A DNA stretch of 64,000 nucleotides from Acidobacteriota bacterium (GCA_003223115.1 QHXW01000225.1:1-64000), one strand, 5' to 3'; shown: positions 17,139 through 27,187, numbered from the stretch's first letter. The notes: a model not told the origin generated them from the letters alone. Numbers and translations are program-made.

Positions 17139-17732
17139 ACCGATCACGATAACTCCTTATGATCGATACTATAACAAATAGCGGCGTGATCGGTTATCAA
17201 CACGGAGGAGCATAAATGGCGGTACTGCATGGATAAAATAGCGCTTTACACCTTAAGGATCAGAGCTTGGGTAAAGACGAGTTATGACAGGAAACCGACC
17301 ATATATGAGTAGTTAATGTTGCGACGGGGCTAAGCGTCCAGCGCCTGGGAATCCCGTATAGTCGGTCGCAGGTCACTGGATGAGACACGCCTGACCCGTA
17401 GATCTATGCTGGTCGGTCGCTGTCCGGAAGTCCCGTTCTAGTCCATGAGCCCAGGTTCGGCGCCAACCACCGCAAATTTCCTCGAACCCTATCTCGCGGT
17501 CTGAGGCTAGAGATCGTTTTAGACGGATTTTCTAAATCCTTGGCTAACGATCGCGGATAATCGGAAGCCCGGACCCATACCCAATATTGAATCGGAAATT
17601 GGCGGTAGCGACCATATTCATCGCGAGTATGCTGTACGTGACGGTCCGGCTGATGTTGGAGACGACCCGGAATTACCAACCAGTCGAAGGAGGTCCCGAT
17701 GGGTGTGCCACGGCGCATTATACTGAACACAC
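17139..17732. other. Featureless, lower-GC block between the IS and the dehydrogenase
   Basis: I counted 279 G/C in the 540 bases 17161-17700 (52%), below the flanking genes. Stops are frequent in five frames. On the minus strand a Trp-rich frame (17404-17718) is open for about 104 codons, but it has no recognisable motif and mixed third-position bases. Internal structure is limited to a 10-bp inverted repeat (ACCGATCACG 17139-17148, CGTGATCGGT 17185-17194) and a repeated 9-mer GTCGGTCGC (17361, 17412). This is where the rest of the ADOP permease would be expected. Confidence 0.6.
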
Positions 17733-18682
17733 ATGCTCGCCGTTCACCTGGAAAATAGGCGCGTGACACTGAAGAACGTGCCGAAACCTCGCACCCCCGA
17801 CGGTTTCGCTTTGATTCGCCTTCTGGTGGGCGGCATCTGCAACACGGACCTGGAATTGCATCGGGTTTATTACGGATTTTCCGGAACGCCGGGTCACGAG
17901 TTCGTGGGCGAGGTCGTTGAGGCGCGGGACCCCGGGCTCGTGGGACGCCGCGTAGTGGGTGAGATCAACCTGCACTGCGGCCTATGTGACTGGTGCCGGC
18001 GGGTGCTCGGCCGCCATTGCCCGAAGCGTAGCGTGCTGGGAATCGTGAAGCATCCTGGCGCGTTCCGCGCGTTTCTCACGCTACCCGAACGCAATCTGCA
18101 CGTCCTGCCTGACTCCGTGCCCAACGAGATCGCAGTATTTACCGAGCCGCTGGCCGCAGCCTGCGAGATTCTCGATCAGGTGGACATTCCGTGCAGCTCT
18201 CAAGTGGCTGTGTTGGGCGATGGCAAATTGGGGCTGCTGGTCGCCCAGGTGCTGCACGCCTATGGCTTTCGCGTGCACCAGTTCGGTCATCACAAAGAGA
18301 AATTGCAGATCGCCCGCCGGGCCGGAGTGTCGACCGAACGAGTTGGAAACCAGCTTCCACGCGCGGCGTATGATTGGGTGGTGGACGCCACGGGATCAAC
18401 AGCAGGACTCATGCAGGCAATGGAAATGGCGCGCCCGCGCGGCACCGTGATCCTGAAATCCACGCTGCACGGAACGGTAGCCATGGATACGCGCCCGTGA
18501 TCGTCAACGAGATTACGCTGGTCGGCTCGCGGTGCGGCCGGTTTGGGCCCGCGCTCGAGCTGCTGAAGAATGGAACTGTGAATGTGGCGGATATGATCGC
18601 GGAACGCATGCCCTTGGACCAGGCTCCGCGCGCCTTCCGGACTGCGGCGCGCCAAGGCGTGCTCAAGGTGCTGCTGCAATGA
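17733..18682 (+). pseudogene. Zinc-dependent alcohol dehydrogenase (MDR), one frameshift
   Basis: A medium-chain dehydrogenase. Catalytic-zinc residues are Cys36 and His55-Glu56 (GTPGHEFVGEV), the structural zinc Cys82, 85, 88 and 96, and the NAD-binding AVLGDGKLGLLVAQVL follows. The first frame stops at 18500 (TVAMDTRP). One added base near 18495 restores TVAMDTAPVIVNEITLVGSR and the proper C-terminus, ending at 18682. The repaired length of about 316 aa fits small threonine-dehydrogenase-like members. The stop overlaps the next start (ATGA), so the two genes were translationally coupled. Confidence 0.75.
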
Positions 18683-19611
18683 AGCTGTTCGCTCTTATTG
18701 CGATTGCGGCGTCACTCCTGCGGGCTCAGACGGCCCCGCGGCCACGCATACTAGGCGTGGCTCACATCGCTTTGCGTGTGAGCGACGTCGACCAGTCCCG
18801 CGCGTTTTACAAAGATTTTCTCGGCTTTGCCGAGCCGTTCAAGTTGAACAATACGGACGGGTCGCTGGCGCTCACATTCATCAAGATCAACGACGCGCAG
18901 TATATCGAACTGTTTCCGGGCCTGAGGTCCGACGAGGACCGGCTGCATCACATCTCCATCCAGACCGACAATGCGGAGCGCATGCGGGTTTACCTGGCGT
19001 CGCGCGGCATCAAGGTGCCCGACAGCGTTCCCAAAGGCCGCATCGGAAACTTGAACTTCAACGTTCAGGATCCGGACGGCCACACGGTCGAGATCGTCGA
19101 GTATGCGCCCGATGGCTGGAGTATGCGCGAGAAGGGCAACTACGCGCCTGCAGCCCGCGTTTCGCGGCACATGCTGCACCTGGGAATCATTGTTGGAAAT
19201 CTCGATGCGGCAATGCGGTTCTACCGCGATATTCTGGGGTTCACCGAGATCTGGCGTGGATCGAGCGATGGCAAGACGCTTTCGTGGGTAAACATGAAAG
19301 TTCCCGACGGCGGTGATTACATCGAGTTCATGCTGTATCGGGACTTGCCGGCGGCCGATAAGCGTGGCGTGGTCCATCACATCGCGCTCGAAGTTCCGGA
19401 TATGACGGAGGCACTCGCGGTGCTCGAGGCCCGTCCGTATCGAAAAATGTACACCAGGCCGCTCGAGGCACGCGTTGGGAAAAATCGCCGGCGGCAATTG
19501 AATCTGTTCGATCCGGATGGCACGCGAACGGAATTGATGGAACCGAATACGGTGGACGGTAAACCAACGCCATGGTCGGAAGCGCCAGCGCTGGTTGCAA
19601 CGGGGCACTGA
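18679..19611 (+). CDS. Exported VOC-family protein with two glyoxalase-like domains
   Basis: A 310-aa protein with a signal peptide (MKLFALIAIAASLLRAQ) and two vicinal-oxygen-chelate repeats: LGVAHIALRVSDVDQSRAFY near residue 25 and HLGIIVGNLDAAMRFYRDIL near 175. Metal-site His and Glu residues are in place (AHIAL, VEIVEY, MLHLGI, YIEFML). The family includes dioxygenases, isomerases and lyases, so the reaction is open. The start overlaps the stop of the frameshifted dehydrogenase by 4 nt. Confidence 0.85.
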   Translation: MKLFALIAIAASLLRAQTAPRPRILGVAHIALRVSDVDQSRAFYKDFLGFAEPFKLNNTDGSLALTFIKINDAQYIELFPGLRSDEDRLHHISIQTDNAERMRVYLASRGIKVPDSVPKGRIGNLNFNVQDPDGHTVEIVEYAPDGWSMREKGNYAPAARVSRHMLHLGIIVGNLDAAMRFYRDILGFTEIWRGSSDGKTLSWVNMKVPDGGDYIEFMLYRDLPAADKRGVVHHIALEVPDMTEALAVLEARPYRKMYTRPLEARVGKNRRRQLNLFDPDGTRTELMEPNTVDGKPTPWSEAPALVATGH

Positions 19612-19690
19612 GCTTGTAGTGCGGAGCGCGGTGAATGCCGATCGCGCGGGTTTAAAGGCCGCAAGTCTCGGCAAACGCGCCGATAGCGTC

Positions 19691-19740
19691 GACAGGCGGA
19701 AGCCCGGATGCAACGCGGGCGCGACGCCTGGCCCAACTTG
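19691..19740 (+). repeat. Interspersed ~50-bp repeat, copy 1
   Basis: The core GGCGGAAGCCCGGAT, then CGCGGG and a CCCAACTTG end, matches two copies at 38.0-38.2 kb. It lies in the gap between two convergent genes and overlaps no coding motif. Confidence 0.5.
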
Positions 19741-19742
19741 TG

Positions 19743-20783
19743 CTACAACGGTTGCTGCTGGGTCATGCAGTGCAGCGTGCCCAGACCCCATACCAGCTCG
19801 GTCGAATGGATCCCCACTACTTCGCGGTCCGGAAAGACGCGCCCGAGCGTCGCTAGGGCCACGCGGTCATTCGGATCGTTGAAGGTCGGCACCAGCACCA
19901 GGCGGTTGGCGATATAGAAGTTCGCGTAGCTGGCGGGGAGGCGTTGGCCGTCGAAAATCACTGGACGGGGCATGGGCAACTTCACGACGTGGAGCGGTTG
20001 GGCACGCAACAGAGCCAGGTTCTCGCGCAAGGGCTCGTAATTCGGATCGGACTTGTCTTGTTCCGAGGCGACAACCACGGTGTCGCGATTGACGAAGCGC
20101 GCCAGATCGTCGATGTGCCCGTGCGTGTCATCGCCGGCGATACCGTTTCGCAGCCAAATCACTTTCCGCGCGCCCAGGTAATCGGCAAGCGCGCGTTCGA
20201 TCTCGGGGCGGCCGAGCTTGGGATTGCGCGCCTGCACCGGACTGAGCAGGCATTCTTTTGTCGTGAGCAATGAGCCGCGTCCGTTGACGTCGATGCTGCC
20301 GCCTTCGAGCACCAGGCCCGGGCTCCAGACTTGCATTCTGACGCGGCGCGCGAGCTGGGCCGTTACAGCGTTATCGTGTTTCCAGTTGTCGTACTTGGCC
20401 CAACCATTGAAATTCCAGTTGGTGATGGCCACTTCGCCCCGTTTATTGCGGACGAAGATCGGCCCGTAATCGCGCGTCCAGGAACGGTTGGTGGCGCAGC
20501 GGAAAAACTCCACGGCATCCAGGTCGGCGTCGATTTTCTTCAGAATACGCCGCGCACCGTTTGCGAGATCTTGATTCTCGACCAGGATGCGCACGCGTTC
20601 CACTTGAGCCAGCCTACGCACAATCTCGCCGTAGACCCAAGGAATAGGGGCGAAGCGACCGGGCCAATCGTCCCGATTGTGCGGCCACGCGATCCAGGTG
20701 GTTTCATGCGGCTCCCACTCAGCGGGCATGCGGAAACCCAGCGCCCGCGGGGTTGGTGCGGTCGAGCGCGCAATCTGCTTCAT
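19743..20783 (-). CDS. aguA: Agmatine deiminase
   Basis: This enzyme converts agmatine to N-carbamoylputrescine, step two of the arginine decarboxylase route to putrescine. The 346-aa sequence shows PAEWEPHETTWIAWPHN near the start, NWNFNGWAKYDNWKHD, the GIAGDDTHGHIDDLARF metal-like motif, and the catalytic Cys339 in GTLHCMTQQQP. It starts one base into the aguB stop (TAATG overlap), so aguB-aguA is an operon. Intact. Confidence 0.93.
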   Translation of the reverse strand: MKQIARSTAPTPRALGFRMPAEWEPHETTWIAWPHNRDDWPGRFAPIPWVYGEIVRRLAQVERVRILVENQDLANGARRILKKIDADLDAVEFFRCATNRSWTRDYGPIFVRNKRGEVAITNWNFNGWAKYDNWKHDNAVTAQLARRVRMQVWSPGLVLEGGSIDVNGRGSLLTTKECLLSPVQARNPKLGRPEIERALADYLGARKVIWLRNGIAGDDTHGHIDDLARFVNRDTVVVASEQDKSDPNYEPLRENLALLRAQPLHVVKLPMPRPVIFDGQRLPASYANFYIANRLVLVPTFNDPNDRVALATLGRVFPDREVVGIHSTELVWGLGTLHCMTQQQPL

Positions 20784-21691
20784 TAATCGTTCAGCCGGTT
20801 GAGAATGGGCGAGTAGGCATCAATGCGGCGGTCGCGCAGGAAAGGCCAGTTGCGCCGCACCTCTTCGATGCGCTTGCGGTCACACTCGACGACGAGCGTT
20901 TCTTCGCGATCGTGCGCAGTTTCGGCCAAAACCTGTCCGAAGGGGTCGGCCACGAAAGATGCTCCCCAGAATTCCAGACCTTGCTCTGGCGATCCTTCAA
21001 ATCCCACGCGATTCACCGCCGCTACGTAGAGCCCGTTCGCGATGGCATGCGAGCGCTGGATGGTACGCCAGGCGTCGTATTGCACGGCGCCGTACTGGTC
21101 CTTCTCCGAAGGGTGCCACCCGATCGCGGTCGGATAGAAAATGACCTCGGCGCCGTTGAGCGCGGCCAGCCGCGCCGCCTCCGGATACCACTGGTCCCAG
21201 CACACCAGCGGCGCAATGCGCGCATAGCGTGTATCGAAACTACGGAAACCGAGATCGCCCGGCGTGAAGTAGAACTTTTCAAAATAGAGCGGATCGTCGG
21301 GGATGTGCATCTTGCGGTACATTCCGGCCAGCGAGCCGTCAGCGTCAATCACGACGGCGGTGTTGTGATACACGCCTGCGGACCGCCGCTCGAAGATCGG
21401 CGCTATCACGACCGCGCGCAACTCCTGTGCCAGGCGCCCCAGGGCTTCGGTGGTCGAACCGGGAATGGGCTCGGCGAAATCGAACAGGCGCGCATTTTCT
21501 TCGCGGCAGAAGTATTGGGAACGGAACAGCTCCTGCAAGCAAATAATCTGAGCGCCACGTCCCGCAGCTTCGCGAATGCGCCATTCGGCTTTGGCCAGGT
21601 TCTCGGAAGGGTCGGGTGAGCAAGCCATCTGGACCAGACCCACCCGGAACTTCGAATCGGTCACAATTGTATTGTATGATCGGCGCGGCAC
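20783..21691 (-). CDS. aguB: N-carbamoylputrescine amidase (nitrilase superfamily)
   Basis: A carbon-nitrogen hydrolase of 302 aa that releases putrescine from N-carbamoylputrescine. The catalytic triad is Glu54 (CLQELF), Lys127 (MYRKMHIPD) and Cys164 (PLVCWDQWYPEAAR). Its pairing with agmatine deiminase supports the function. The start MPRRSYNTIVTDSKF may be a few residues long; the conserved part begins at FRVGLVQM. The promoter is probably in the 34 bp shared with the divergent HAD gene. Confidence 0.92.
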   Translation of the reverse strand: MPRRSYNTIVTDSKFRVGLVQMACSPDPSENLAKAEWRIREAAGRGAQIICLQELFRSQYFCREENARLFDFAEPIPGSTTEALGRLAQELRAVVIAPIFERRSAGVYHNTAVVIDADGSLAGMYRKMHIPDDPLYFEKFYFTPGDLGFRSFDTRYARIAPLVCWDQWYPEAARLAALNGAEVIFYPTAIGWHPSEKDQYGAVQYDAWRTIQRSHAIANGLYVAAVNRVGFEGSPEQGLEFWGASFVADPFGQVLAETAHDREETLVVECDRKRIEEVRRNWPFLRDRRIDAYSPILNRLND

Positions 21692-21725
21692 GAATCACGC
21701 TCCTTCAGGAGATTTTTCGCACGGC

Positions 21726-22421
21726 ATGAACCCCGTCCCGGCTTCCGCGTTGGTGCTTTTCGACATCGACGGCACTTTGATCCGGCGTGCCGGCCCGCAT
21801 CACCGGCAGGCGCTGGTGGAGGCAGTACGGTCGATCACAGGGTTGGATACGACCACCGATCACATTCCGGTGCACGGCATGCTGGACCCCGACATCCTCT
21901 CACGCATGATGCACGATGCTGGCGCTTCGAAAGCCGCCATTCGCCGCCAGATGCCTGATATCATCAAGCGGGCCCAGACGATTTATGTACGTAGCTGTCC
22001 GGACCTGCAAAGGAAGACTTGCCCCGGCGTTCGGGGCTTGCTGTATTTCCTGAATCGGCGCGCCGTGCCGGTGGGCCTGGTGACCGGTAACCTGACGCGC
22101 ATTGGGTGGAAGAAAATGGAACGCGCGGGCCTGCGTCATTATTTCCGTTTTGGCGTGTTTGCAGAGATGGCGCCGAACCGCTCCGAATTGGCGCGAATGG
22201 CCATCGAGCATGCACGCGAGCGCGGCTGGATCGAAGCCAACGCCCGGGTCTCATTAATTGGCGACGCGCCGAGCGACATCATCGCGGCCCATGAAAATGG
22301 AGCGCGCGCCATAGCAGTGCACACGGGCATTTCCACCCGCGAGGAACTGACGGCGCTGGGGCCCGATCTGCTGCTCGAAGATCTGCGCCAGCTTAGCCTG
22401 GAGACGTTGCTGCACGACTGA
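21726..22421 (+). CDS. HAD-superfamily hydrolase (phosphoglycolate-phosphatase-like)
   Basis: A 231-aa HAD phosphatase. Motif I is LVLFDIDGTL with nucleophile Asp13 and Asp15; motif II is VGLVTGN near 120; motif IV is SLIGDAPSDIIAAHENG near 180. The helical cap fits PGP/beta-phosphoglucomutase-like members. ATG 21726 was chosen because motif I follows at once; the frame is open further upstream through the aguB promoter. Divergent from aguB. Confidence 0.88.
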   Translation: MNPVPASALVLFDIDGTLIRRAGPHHRQALVEAVRSITGLDTTTDHIPVHGMLDPDILSRMMHDAGASKAAIRRQMPDIIKRAQTIYVRSCPDLQRKTCPGVRGLLYFLNRRAVPVGLVTGNLTRIGWKKMERAGLRHYFRFGVFAEMAPNRSELARMAIEHARERGWIEANARVSLIGDAPSDIIAAHENGARAIAVHTGISTREELTALGPDLLLEDLRQLSLETLLHD

Positions 22422-22437
22422 GGCTCCCGGGCAAGAC

Positions 22438-23124
22438 TTACGAGGCGGGCTTGCGCAACCAGATGTAGCAATGGTTCCCGATCTGCCGGGCGCGGGCGGA
22501 ACGAAACAAGATCAAATCCAGATACCGGAAGGGAAACAACAGCCATCCCAGAGCGCCGTGGGCGACCGCGCGCAATGGCCGCCACGGCAGCCACACTTTG
22601 ACGTATTCGAGTACGAACACCAGGAGTGTGGCGGTGGGCCCGGTCCTCCAGCCTTCCGCGATCACTTGAAGGCCGTTCGAATACTGACGCAGGCCGTCCG
22701 GCGTGAAGCGGCGGAAATCCCGGGGATACTCGTGAAAGGGATGGCAGAACGGAACCACGACGTGGGCGAAGCCGCCGGGTGCAAGCACGCGTGTGATTTC
22801 GGCCATGACGCACTCAGGATGCTCCACGTGCTCGAGCACCGCGTCGCATTCCACGCGCTGGAACAGATTCGAGCGGAAGGGCAACTGCTCGGCACTGCCG
22901 GCGACATTCACTCCCGCAAGCGGAACCAAATCGATACTGACGTAGCCATCCACCACAGACCCCGCACCGCCGATGTATAGATTCCAGCGGCCCAGAGGCG
23001 CATCGATCTCGAGTTCTCGCGGATTCCGGAGCAGAGGATCGGGCGGCCGTAGCGCGCGGGCCAGGCGGCTGGTCCAGCTCGGAGAGGTGCGCTGGCAATA
23101 GAGATTCTCGACGTTTCCACTCAC
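22438..23124 (-). CDS. Class I SAM-dependent methyltransferase
   Basis: A 228-aa Methyltransf_11-type enzyme. It shows a partly degenerate motif I region (YIGGAGSVVDGYVSIDL), AEQLPFRSNLFQRVECDAVL with the acidic motif, and the motif after VLAPGGFAHVVVPFCHPFHE. The C-terminus has hydrophobic stretches (ALGWLLFPFRYLDLILF), so membrane association is possible. The C-terminus of the upstream lolC-like gene is directly adjacent (stop at 23125), indicating co-transcription. Substrate unknown. Confidence 0.83.
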   Translation of the reverse strand: MSGNVENLYCQRTSPSWTSRLARALRPPDPLLRNPRELEIDAPLGRWNLYIGGAGSVVDGYVSIDLVPLAGVNVAGSAEQLPFRSNLFQRVECDAVLEHVEHPECVMAEITRVLAPGGFAHVVVPFCHPFHEYPRDFRRFTPDGLRQYSNGLQVIAEGWRTGPTATLLVFVLEYVKVWLPWRPLRAVAHGALGWLLFPFRYLDLILFRSARARQIGNHCYIWLRKPAS

Positions 23125-24360
23125 CTATTCGTACCGCAGCACTTCAGTGGGCGTGAGCCGGCTGGCGCTGCGCGCCGGATAAATGGTCGCCAGGAAACTG
23201 ATGACAATCGCGACCGCCGCCACCCAGACACCGTCCCAGAGGCGCGGCTCTAAGGGCACGTAACTCAGGGCGTACACCTGCTCGTCAAGGCGGATCCAGC
23301 GATACTTGGCCGCGAAATAGCAAAGCGTATACCCGACCGCCAGCCCAACGATGGTACCAGTGACACCGATCAGGACGCCTTGCATCATGAAAATCTTGCG
23401 GATCTGATTGCGGCGGGCGCCCATGGACATCAGCACGGCGATATCGCGATACTTTTCCATCACCATCATGACCAGCGAGATCAAGATATTGAGCGCCGCC
23501 ACTAGCACAATCAGCCCGATGGTCACAATCGTGACCACTTTCTCCATCTTGAAGGCGTTGAGCAACTGGTGATTCTGTTCCATCCAGCTCATGGCCGTGA
23601 GGTTCGGACCCGCCATTTTGCCGACACTGGCGGCCACCTGAGGCGCTAAGTACAGGTCATCGAGTTTCAGCTCGATTTCGTTGACCACATCAGGCAGAGC
23701 AAAGGTCTCCTGCGCTGTTTCGAGCGACGTGTAAGCCCAGTTGTCGTCGTACTGATAAAAGCCCGATTGAAAAATGCCCACGACGCGAAAGCGCTGGTAG
23801 CTGGGCTTCGGGCCCACGGGCGTCATGACTCCCTGCGGGCTGATGACCGTGACGAAACTGTCGAGCAGCATGCCGGTGTCGCGCGCCAGATCGGACCCGA
23901 GAATGATGCCCCGAGAAGCGCCTTGACCGCGGAGCCGGTCGAGCGAACCCTCTTTCAAATGCGTCAGCACATCACTGACTTGAACTTCGGCGCGCGCATC
24001 GATCCCCTTGAGAATTGCGCCTTGCGCACGCAGCGGCCCGGTGAGGAAAACCTGGCCGTAGAGCGCCGGCGCCGCGCCAATCACGTGCGGCAGCTTGCGA
24101 AGCTTTGGAATCAGGTCGCGCCAATTGTCTATGCCGTTTCCAGCCACCTTGGGGATAACGTCCACGTGCGCGGTGGCGCCTAACAAGTTCTTTTGCAGCT
24201 CATTGCGAAAGCCATTATTCACCGCAAGCGCGATGATCAGCGCCATGACGCCCGCGGCCACGCCGATCACCGAGATGACGGTGACCACCGAGACCACGGC
24301 TTCTTTGCGCCGGGCCCTCAGGTAGCGCTTAGCAACGAAAAGTTCGAAGGTTGCGGGCAC
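23125..24360 (-). CDS. LolC/LolE-like ABC transporter permease
   Basis: An inner-membrane permease of about 411 aa with one N-terminal and three C-terminal membrane segments and a large periplasmic MacB/PCD domain between. LolCE moves lipoproteins from the inner membrane to LolA. The N-terminus FELFVAKRYLRARRKEAVVS is diagnostic. I prefer GTG 24360, 4 bp after the lysS stop, because conserved residues begin at VPATFELFVAKRYL; the ATG at 24396 would overlap lysS. No LolD ATPase is adjacent. Confidence 0.85.
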   Translation of the reverse strand: MPATFELFVAKRYLRARRKEAVVSVVTVISVIGVAAGVMALIIALAVNNGFRNELQKNLLGATAHVDVIPKVAGNGIDNWRDLIPKLRKLPHVIGAAPALYGQVFLTGPLRAQGAILKGIDARAEVQVSDVLTHLKEGSLDRLRGQGASRGIILGSDLARDTGMLLDSFVTVISPQGVMTPVGPKPSYQRFRVVGIFQSGFYQYDDNWAYTSLETAQETFALPDVVNEIELKLDDLYLAPQVAASVGKMAGPNLTAMSWMEQNHQLLNAFKMEKVVTIVTIGLIVLVAALNILISLVMMVMEKYRDIAVLMSMGARRNQIRKIFMMQGVLIGVTGTIVGLAVGYTLCYFAAKYRWIRLDEQVYALSYVPLEPRLWDGVWVAAVAIVISFLATIYPARSASRLTPTEVLRYE

Positions 24361-24364
24361 AAAA

Positions 24365-25867
24365 TCAGGATTCGAGCGCGCGCAGGCGCCCGGCAATTCC
24401 GATCTCGCCTTCAGGCCGCAGCAGCGGGAATAGAATCACATCGCGGATGGAGCGCGAGTTAGTGAGAATCATGGTCAACCGGTCGATGCCGACACCTTCT
24501 CCGCCGGCGGGCGGCATACCGTAGCACAAAGCCCGAATGTAATCCTCGTCCATCTGGTGCGCCTCTTCGTCGCCTTTCTCGTGCATGGCAATCTGCATTT
24601 CAAAGCGCCGCCGCTGCTCCTGCGGGTCGTTCAGCTCGGTATATGCGTTTGCGATTTCCATCCCGGCGGCGTAAATCTCGAAGCGCTCGACGAATTCCGG
24701 ATCATCCGGCTTGGCCTTCGAAAGCGGCGAGGTTTCAACCGGATAATCATAAATGATGGTCGGCTGTATGAGCTGCTCTTCCACGGTGTTCTCGAAAATC
24801 TCGGTGAGCGCCTCGCCGGGCGAACTCTTATGCGAATGCTCTTTGAGCCACTCGGGATCGCGGACATTGTCGAGCGTCGGCCGGTTGTCGCCCTTCCAGA
24901 ACTCCACCACGGCTTGGCGCATGGTGAAGCGGCGCGGAGCGCTGAAATCGAGCTTCGCGCCTTCGTATCCCACTTCGGTTGACCCAGTTGCATCTAAGGC
25001 TACTTGACGGAGCAGGTCAGCCGAAAGGTCCATCAAACCGCGGTAATCGGTATACGCCTGATAAAACTCGAGCATGGTGAATTCGGGATTGTGTTGCGTT
25101 GACAAGCCCTCGTTACGGAAATTCCGGTTGATCTCGTAAACGCGGTCCAATCCACCCACCACCAGGCGTTTCAGATACAGCTCAGGAGCAATGCGCAGGT
25201 AGAGATCAATATCCAGCGTGTTGTGATGCGTCACAAACGGACGAGCCGTGGCGCCTCCATAAAGCGGCTGCATCATGGGAGTCTCCACTTCGATGAAACC
25301 CCGTTCTTCAAGCTGCCGCCGCAACGACGCAATGATGCGGCTGCGCACGACAAACACCTTGCGTGATTCCGGATTGGCGATCAAATCCAGATAGCGCTGG
25401 CGATAACGCATCTCGATGTCCTCGAGGCCGTGCCACTTTTCGGGCATCGAAAACAGAGTCTTCGCCAGGAATTCGAGATGCTCCACATGAACGGTCAGCT
25501 CGCCGGTGCGCGTGCGAAACAGATAACCTTCGGCGCCGATCACGTCCCCGATATCGAGTATCTGGAACAGGCGAAAATCCGAGGGACAAACGGCGTCGCT
25601 ACGGACGTAGATCTGCAGTTGCTCGCCATTCTGGGAGAGGTGCGCGAAGCCGGCCTTACCCTTACTGCGAAAAGTCTTCACGCGGCCCGATACGCGCACC
25701 TTAAAATCGGGTGATAGCTCTTCGGCTGTTTTGGCGCTGTACTCGTTCAGAATCTGGGGAACGGTGTGCGTAAAATCGTACTTCCTGCCGTAGGCGTGGA
25801 AACCCAGGCTTTCGATTTCGCGTATGCGTTCCCAGCGCTGCTTGAGCAGCTCATCTTCAAGCGACAA
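24365..25867 (-). CDS. lysS: Lysyl-tRNA synthetase, class II
   Basis: A 500-aa cytosolic enzyme that charges tRNA-Lys. It has an OB-fold anticodon-binding domain ([20 protein letters not shown]) followed by the class II core: motif 1 [20 protein letters not shown], motif 2 [19 protein letters not shown] and motif 3 [14 protein letters not shown]. Length and motifs are normal. It starts at ATG 25867 and is followed by the lolC-like gene. Confidence 0.97.
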   Translation of the reverse strand: MSLEDELLKQRWERIREIESLGFHAYGRKYDFTHTVPQILNEYSAKTAEELSPDFKVRVSGRVKTFRSKGKAGFAHLSQNGEQLQIYVRSDAVCPSDFRLFQILDIGDVIGAEGYLFRTRTGELTVHVEHLEFLAKTLFSMPEKWHGLEDIEMRYRQRYLDLIANPESRKVFVVRSRIIASLRRQLEERGFIEVETPMMQPLYGGATARPFVTHHNTLDIDLYLRIAPELYLKRLVVGGLDRVYEINRNFRNEGLSTQHNPEFTMLEFYQAYTDYRGLMDLSADLLRQVALDATGSTEVGYEGAKLDFSAPRRFTMRQAVVEFWKGDNRPTLDNVRDPEWLKEHSHKSSPGEALTEIFENTVEEQLIQPTIIYDYPVETSPLSKAKPDDPEFVERFEIYAAGMEIANAYTELNDPQEQRRRFEMQIAMHEKGDEEAHQMDEDYIRALCYGMPPAGGEGVGIDRLTMILTNSRSIRDVILFPLLRPEGEIGIAGRLRALES

Positions 25868-25938
25868 TCAGATCTCCTTTTGAGGGAAATAGGTTATTAT
25901 AATTCACGCGCCTTGATCTTCCTGGACCGACGCAGCCT

Positions 25939-26661
25939 TTGACTCGCTCCCTATCCATCATTATCCCCGCATACAACGAGGAAAAGCGGCTTCCAGCCAC
26001 GCTCGAACGCATCTCATCTTACCTGGGACGTGCCGGCTGGGAATTTTGTGAGGTGCTGGTGGTGGACGACGGCTCCACGGATAATACCGTCGCCGCGGCC
26101 GAGAGAGCCCGAAAGTGTACCGTGCGCGTGCTGCGCAATCCAGGCAATCGCGGGAAAGGTTATTCCGTACGGCATGGCATGACCGAGGCCAAGGGCGAGT
26201 GGCGGTTATTCACGGATGCCGATCTTTCCGCTCCCATTGAAGAGCTGCAAACGTTGTGGGCGGCTGCGGAGAAATCGGGTGCACAGGTTGTGATCGGCTC
26301 GCGGGCGCTCGACCGGTCGCTCATCGGAGTACATCAATCCGTGTTTCGGGAAACGGCCGGCAAACTGTTCAACCTGGCAGTTCGCGTGATGACCGGATTG
26401 CCTTTCTGGGACACACAGTGCGGATTCAAGCTGTTTGAAGCGCGTGCGGCGAGGGAGATTTTCAGCCGTCAGCAGCTCGAGAGGTTCGGCTTCGACGTGG
26501 AAGTCCTGTTCATTGCGCGCAAGCTCGGCTACCGCGCCATCGAAGTCCCGGTGCACTGGAACGACGTGACCGGCACTAAAGTCGGCGCCGTCGGAGGGCT
26601 CTCGGCGTTTCTGGATCCGCTGCGGATTCGGGTCAATCAGCTCAAGGGAAAATACCGGTAG
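25939..26661 (+). CDS. Family 2 glycosyltransferase (dolichyl-phosphate glucosyltransferase-like)
   Basis: A 240-aa GT-A enzyme starting with TTG 25939. Features are SIIIPAYNEEKRLPATLERI, the nucleotide motif VVDDGSTDNTV, and the DxD-like FTDADLSAPIEEL. The closest type is Alg5-like, which transfers glucose or mannose from a nucleotide sugar to a lipid phosphate. No transmembrane tail is present. The gene lies alone between lysS (divergent) and a convergent methyltransferase. Confidence 0.88.
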   Translation: MTRSLSIIIPAYNEEKRLPATLERISSYLGRAGWEFCEVLVVDDGSTDNTVAAAERARKCTVRVLRNPGNRGKGYSVRHGMTEAKGEWRLFTDADLSAPIEELQTLWAAAEKSGAQVVIGSRALDRSLIGVHQSVFRETAGKLFNLAVRVMTGLPFWDTQCGFKLFEARAAREIFSRQQLERFGFDVEVLFIARKLGYRAIEVPVHWNDVTGTKVGAVGGLSAFLDPLRIRVNQLKGKYR

Positions 26662-26677
26662 TTACCGGCCGATCAAT

Positions 26678-27187
26678 CTAGCGGCGGACGATCAGCTCAC
26701 GCAATTGTTCGCGCGTGAGGAAAAACTTCACCGAATCGAAACTCTGGAACAGCTTCTCCAGGCTGCGATTGTTGAAAAGTTGGGCGGGTTTGCGGAAACC
26801 GCGTTGTGCCAGAAGAACCGTTTGTTGGTCCTTGATGCGGAAGGAATAAAAAGGAACCTGGCGCGATTTTTCGTCAGCATGGAAATAGGCCAGCATATAG
26901 CTCTTGGGACGCACGATGCGCCCCAGCCGCTCGAGAGTGGCCGCCAGCAAGACACTAGGCAGGAACTGGAGCACGTCCCAAACCAGCACGGCATCGAACT
27001 GCTCCGTATCAAAGTTCAGGTTGTGCCCAAGAAAACTCTCAATACGAGCGGAATTTGCCAGCTCGGCCGGATCCTTTCCGGCAAAATTGTCGTCCAGACT
27101 GCGTAAGAAGTCCTCAGAGTATAACCGATGGCCCAGATTGGTGATGAAGTTGATATTGTCCTGGCTGGCACCGGCGAGGTCCAGCAC
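26678..27187 (-). CDS. Class I methyltransferase-like protein, N-terminus uncertain
   Basis: The 169-aa frame from GTG 27187 starts inside motif I (VLDLAGASQDNINF) and continues with FDAVLVWDVLQFLP and RIVRPKSYMLAYF, as in SAM-dependent methyltransferases. Homologous sequence evidently begins earlier: the frame is open back to 27262 and reads GLEQFFAYIRGQQGLS before the GTG, but offers no start codon there. An in-frame TAG lies at 27263-27265, and beyond it an ATG (27358) opens another 31 codons. The gene is therefore 5'-damaged, uses a non-standard start, or contains a nonsense mutation. Confidence 0.6.
   Translation of the reverse strand: MLDLAGASQDNINFITNLGHRLYSEDFLRSLDDNFAGKDPAELANSARIESFLGHNLNFDTEQFDAVLVWDVLQFLPSVLLAATLERLGRIVRPKSYMLAYFHADEKSRQVPFYSFRIKDQQTVLLAQRGFRKPAQLFNNRSLEKLFQSFDSVKFFLTREQLRELIVRR

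Noticed and set aside
17404-17718. Trp-rich minus-strand frame of about 104 codons in the featureless block
   Set aside because: No motif, no ribosome-binding site, mixed codon use; length is compatible with a chance open frame in 52% G+C DNA.
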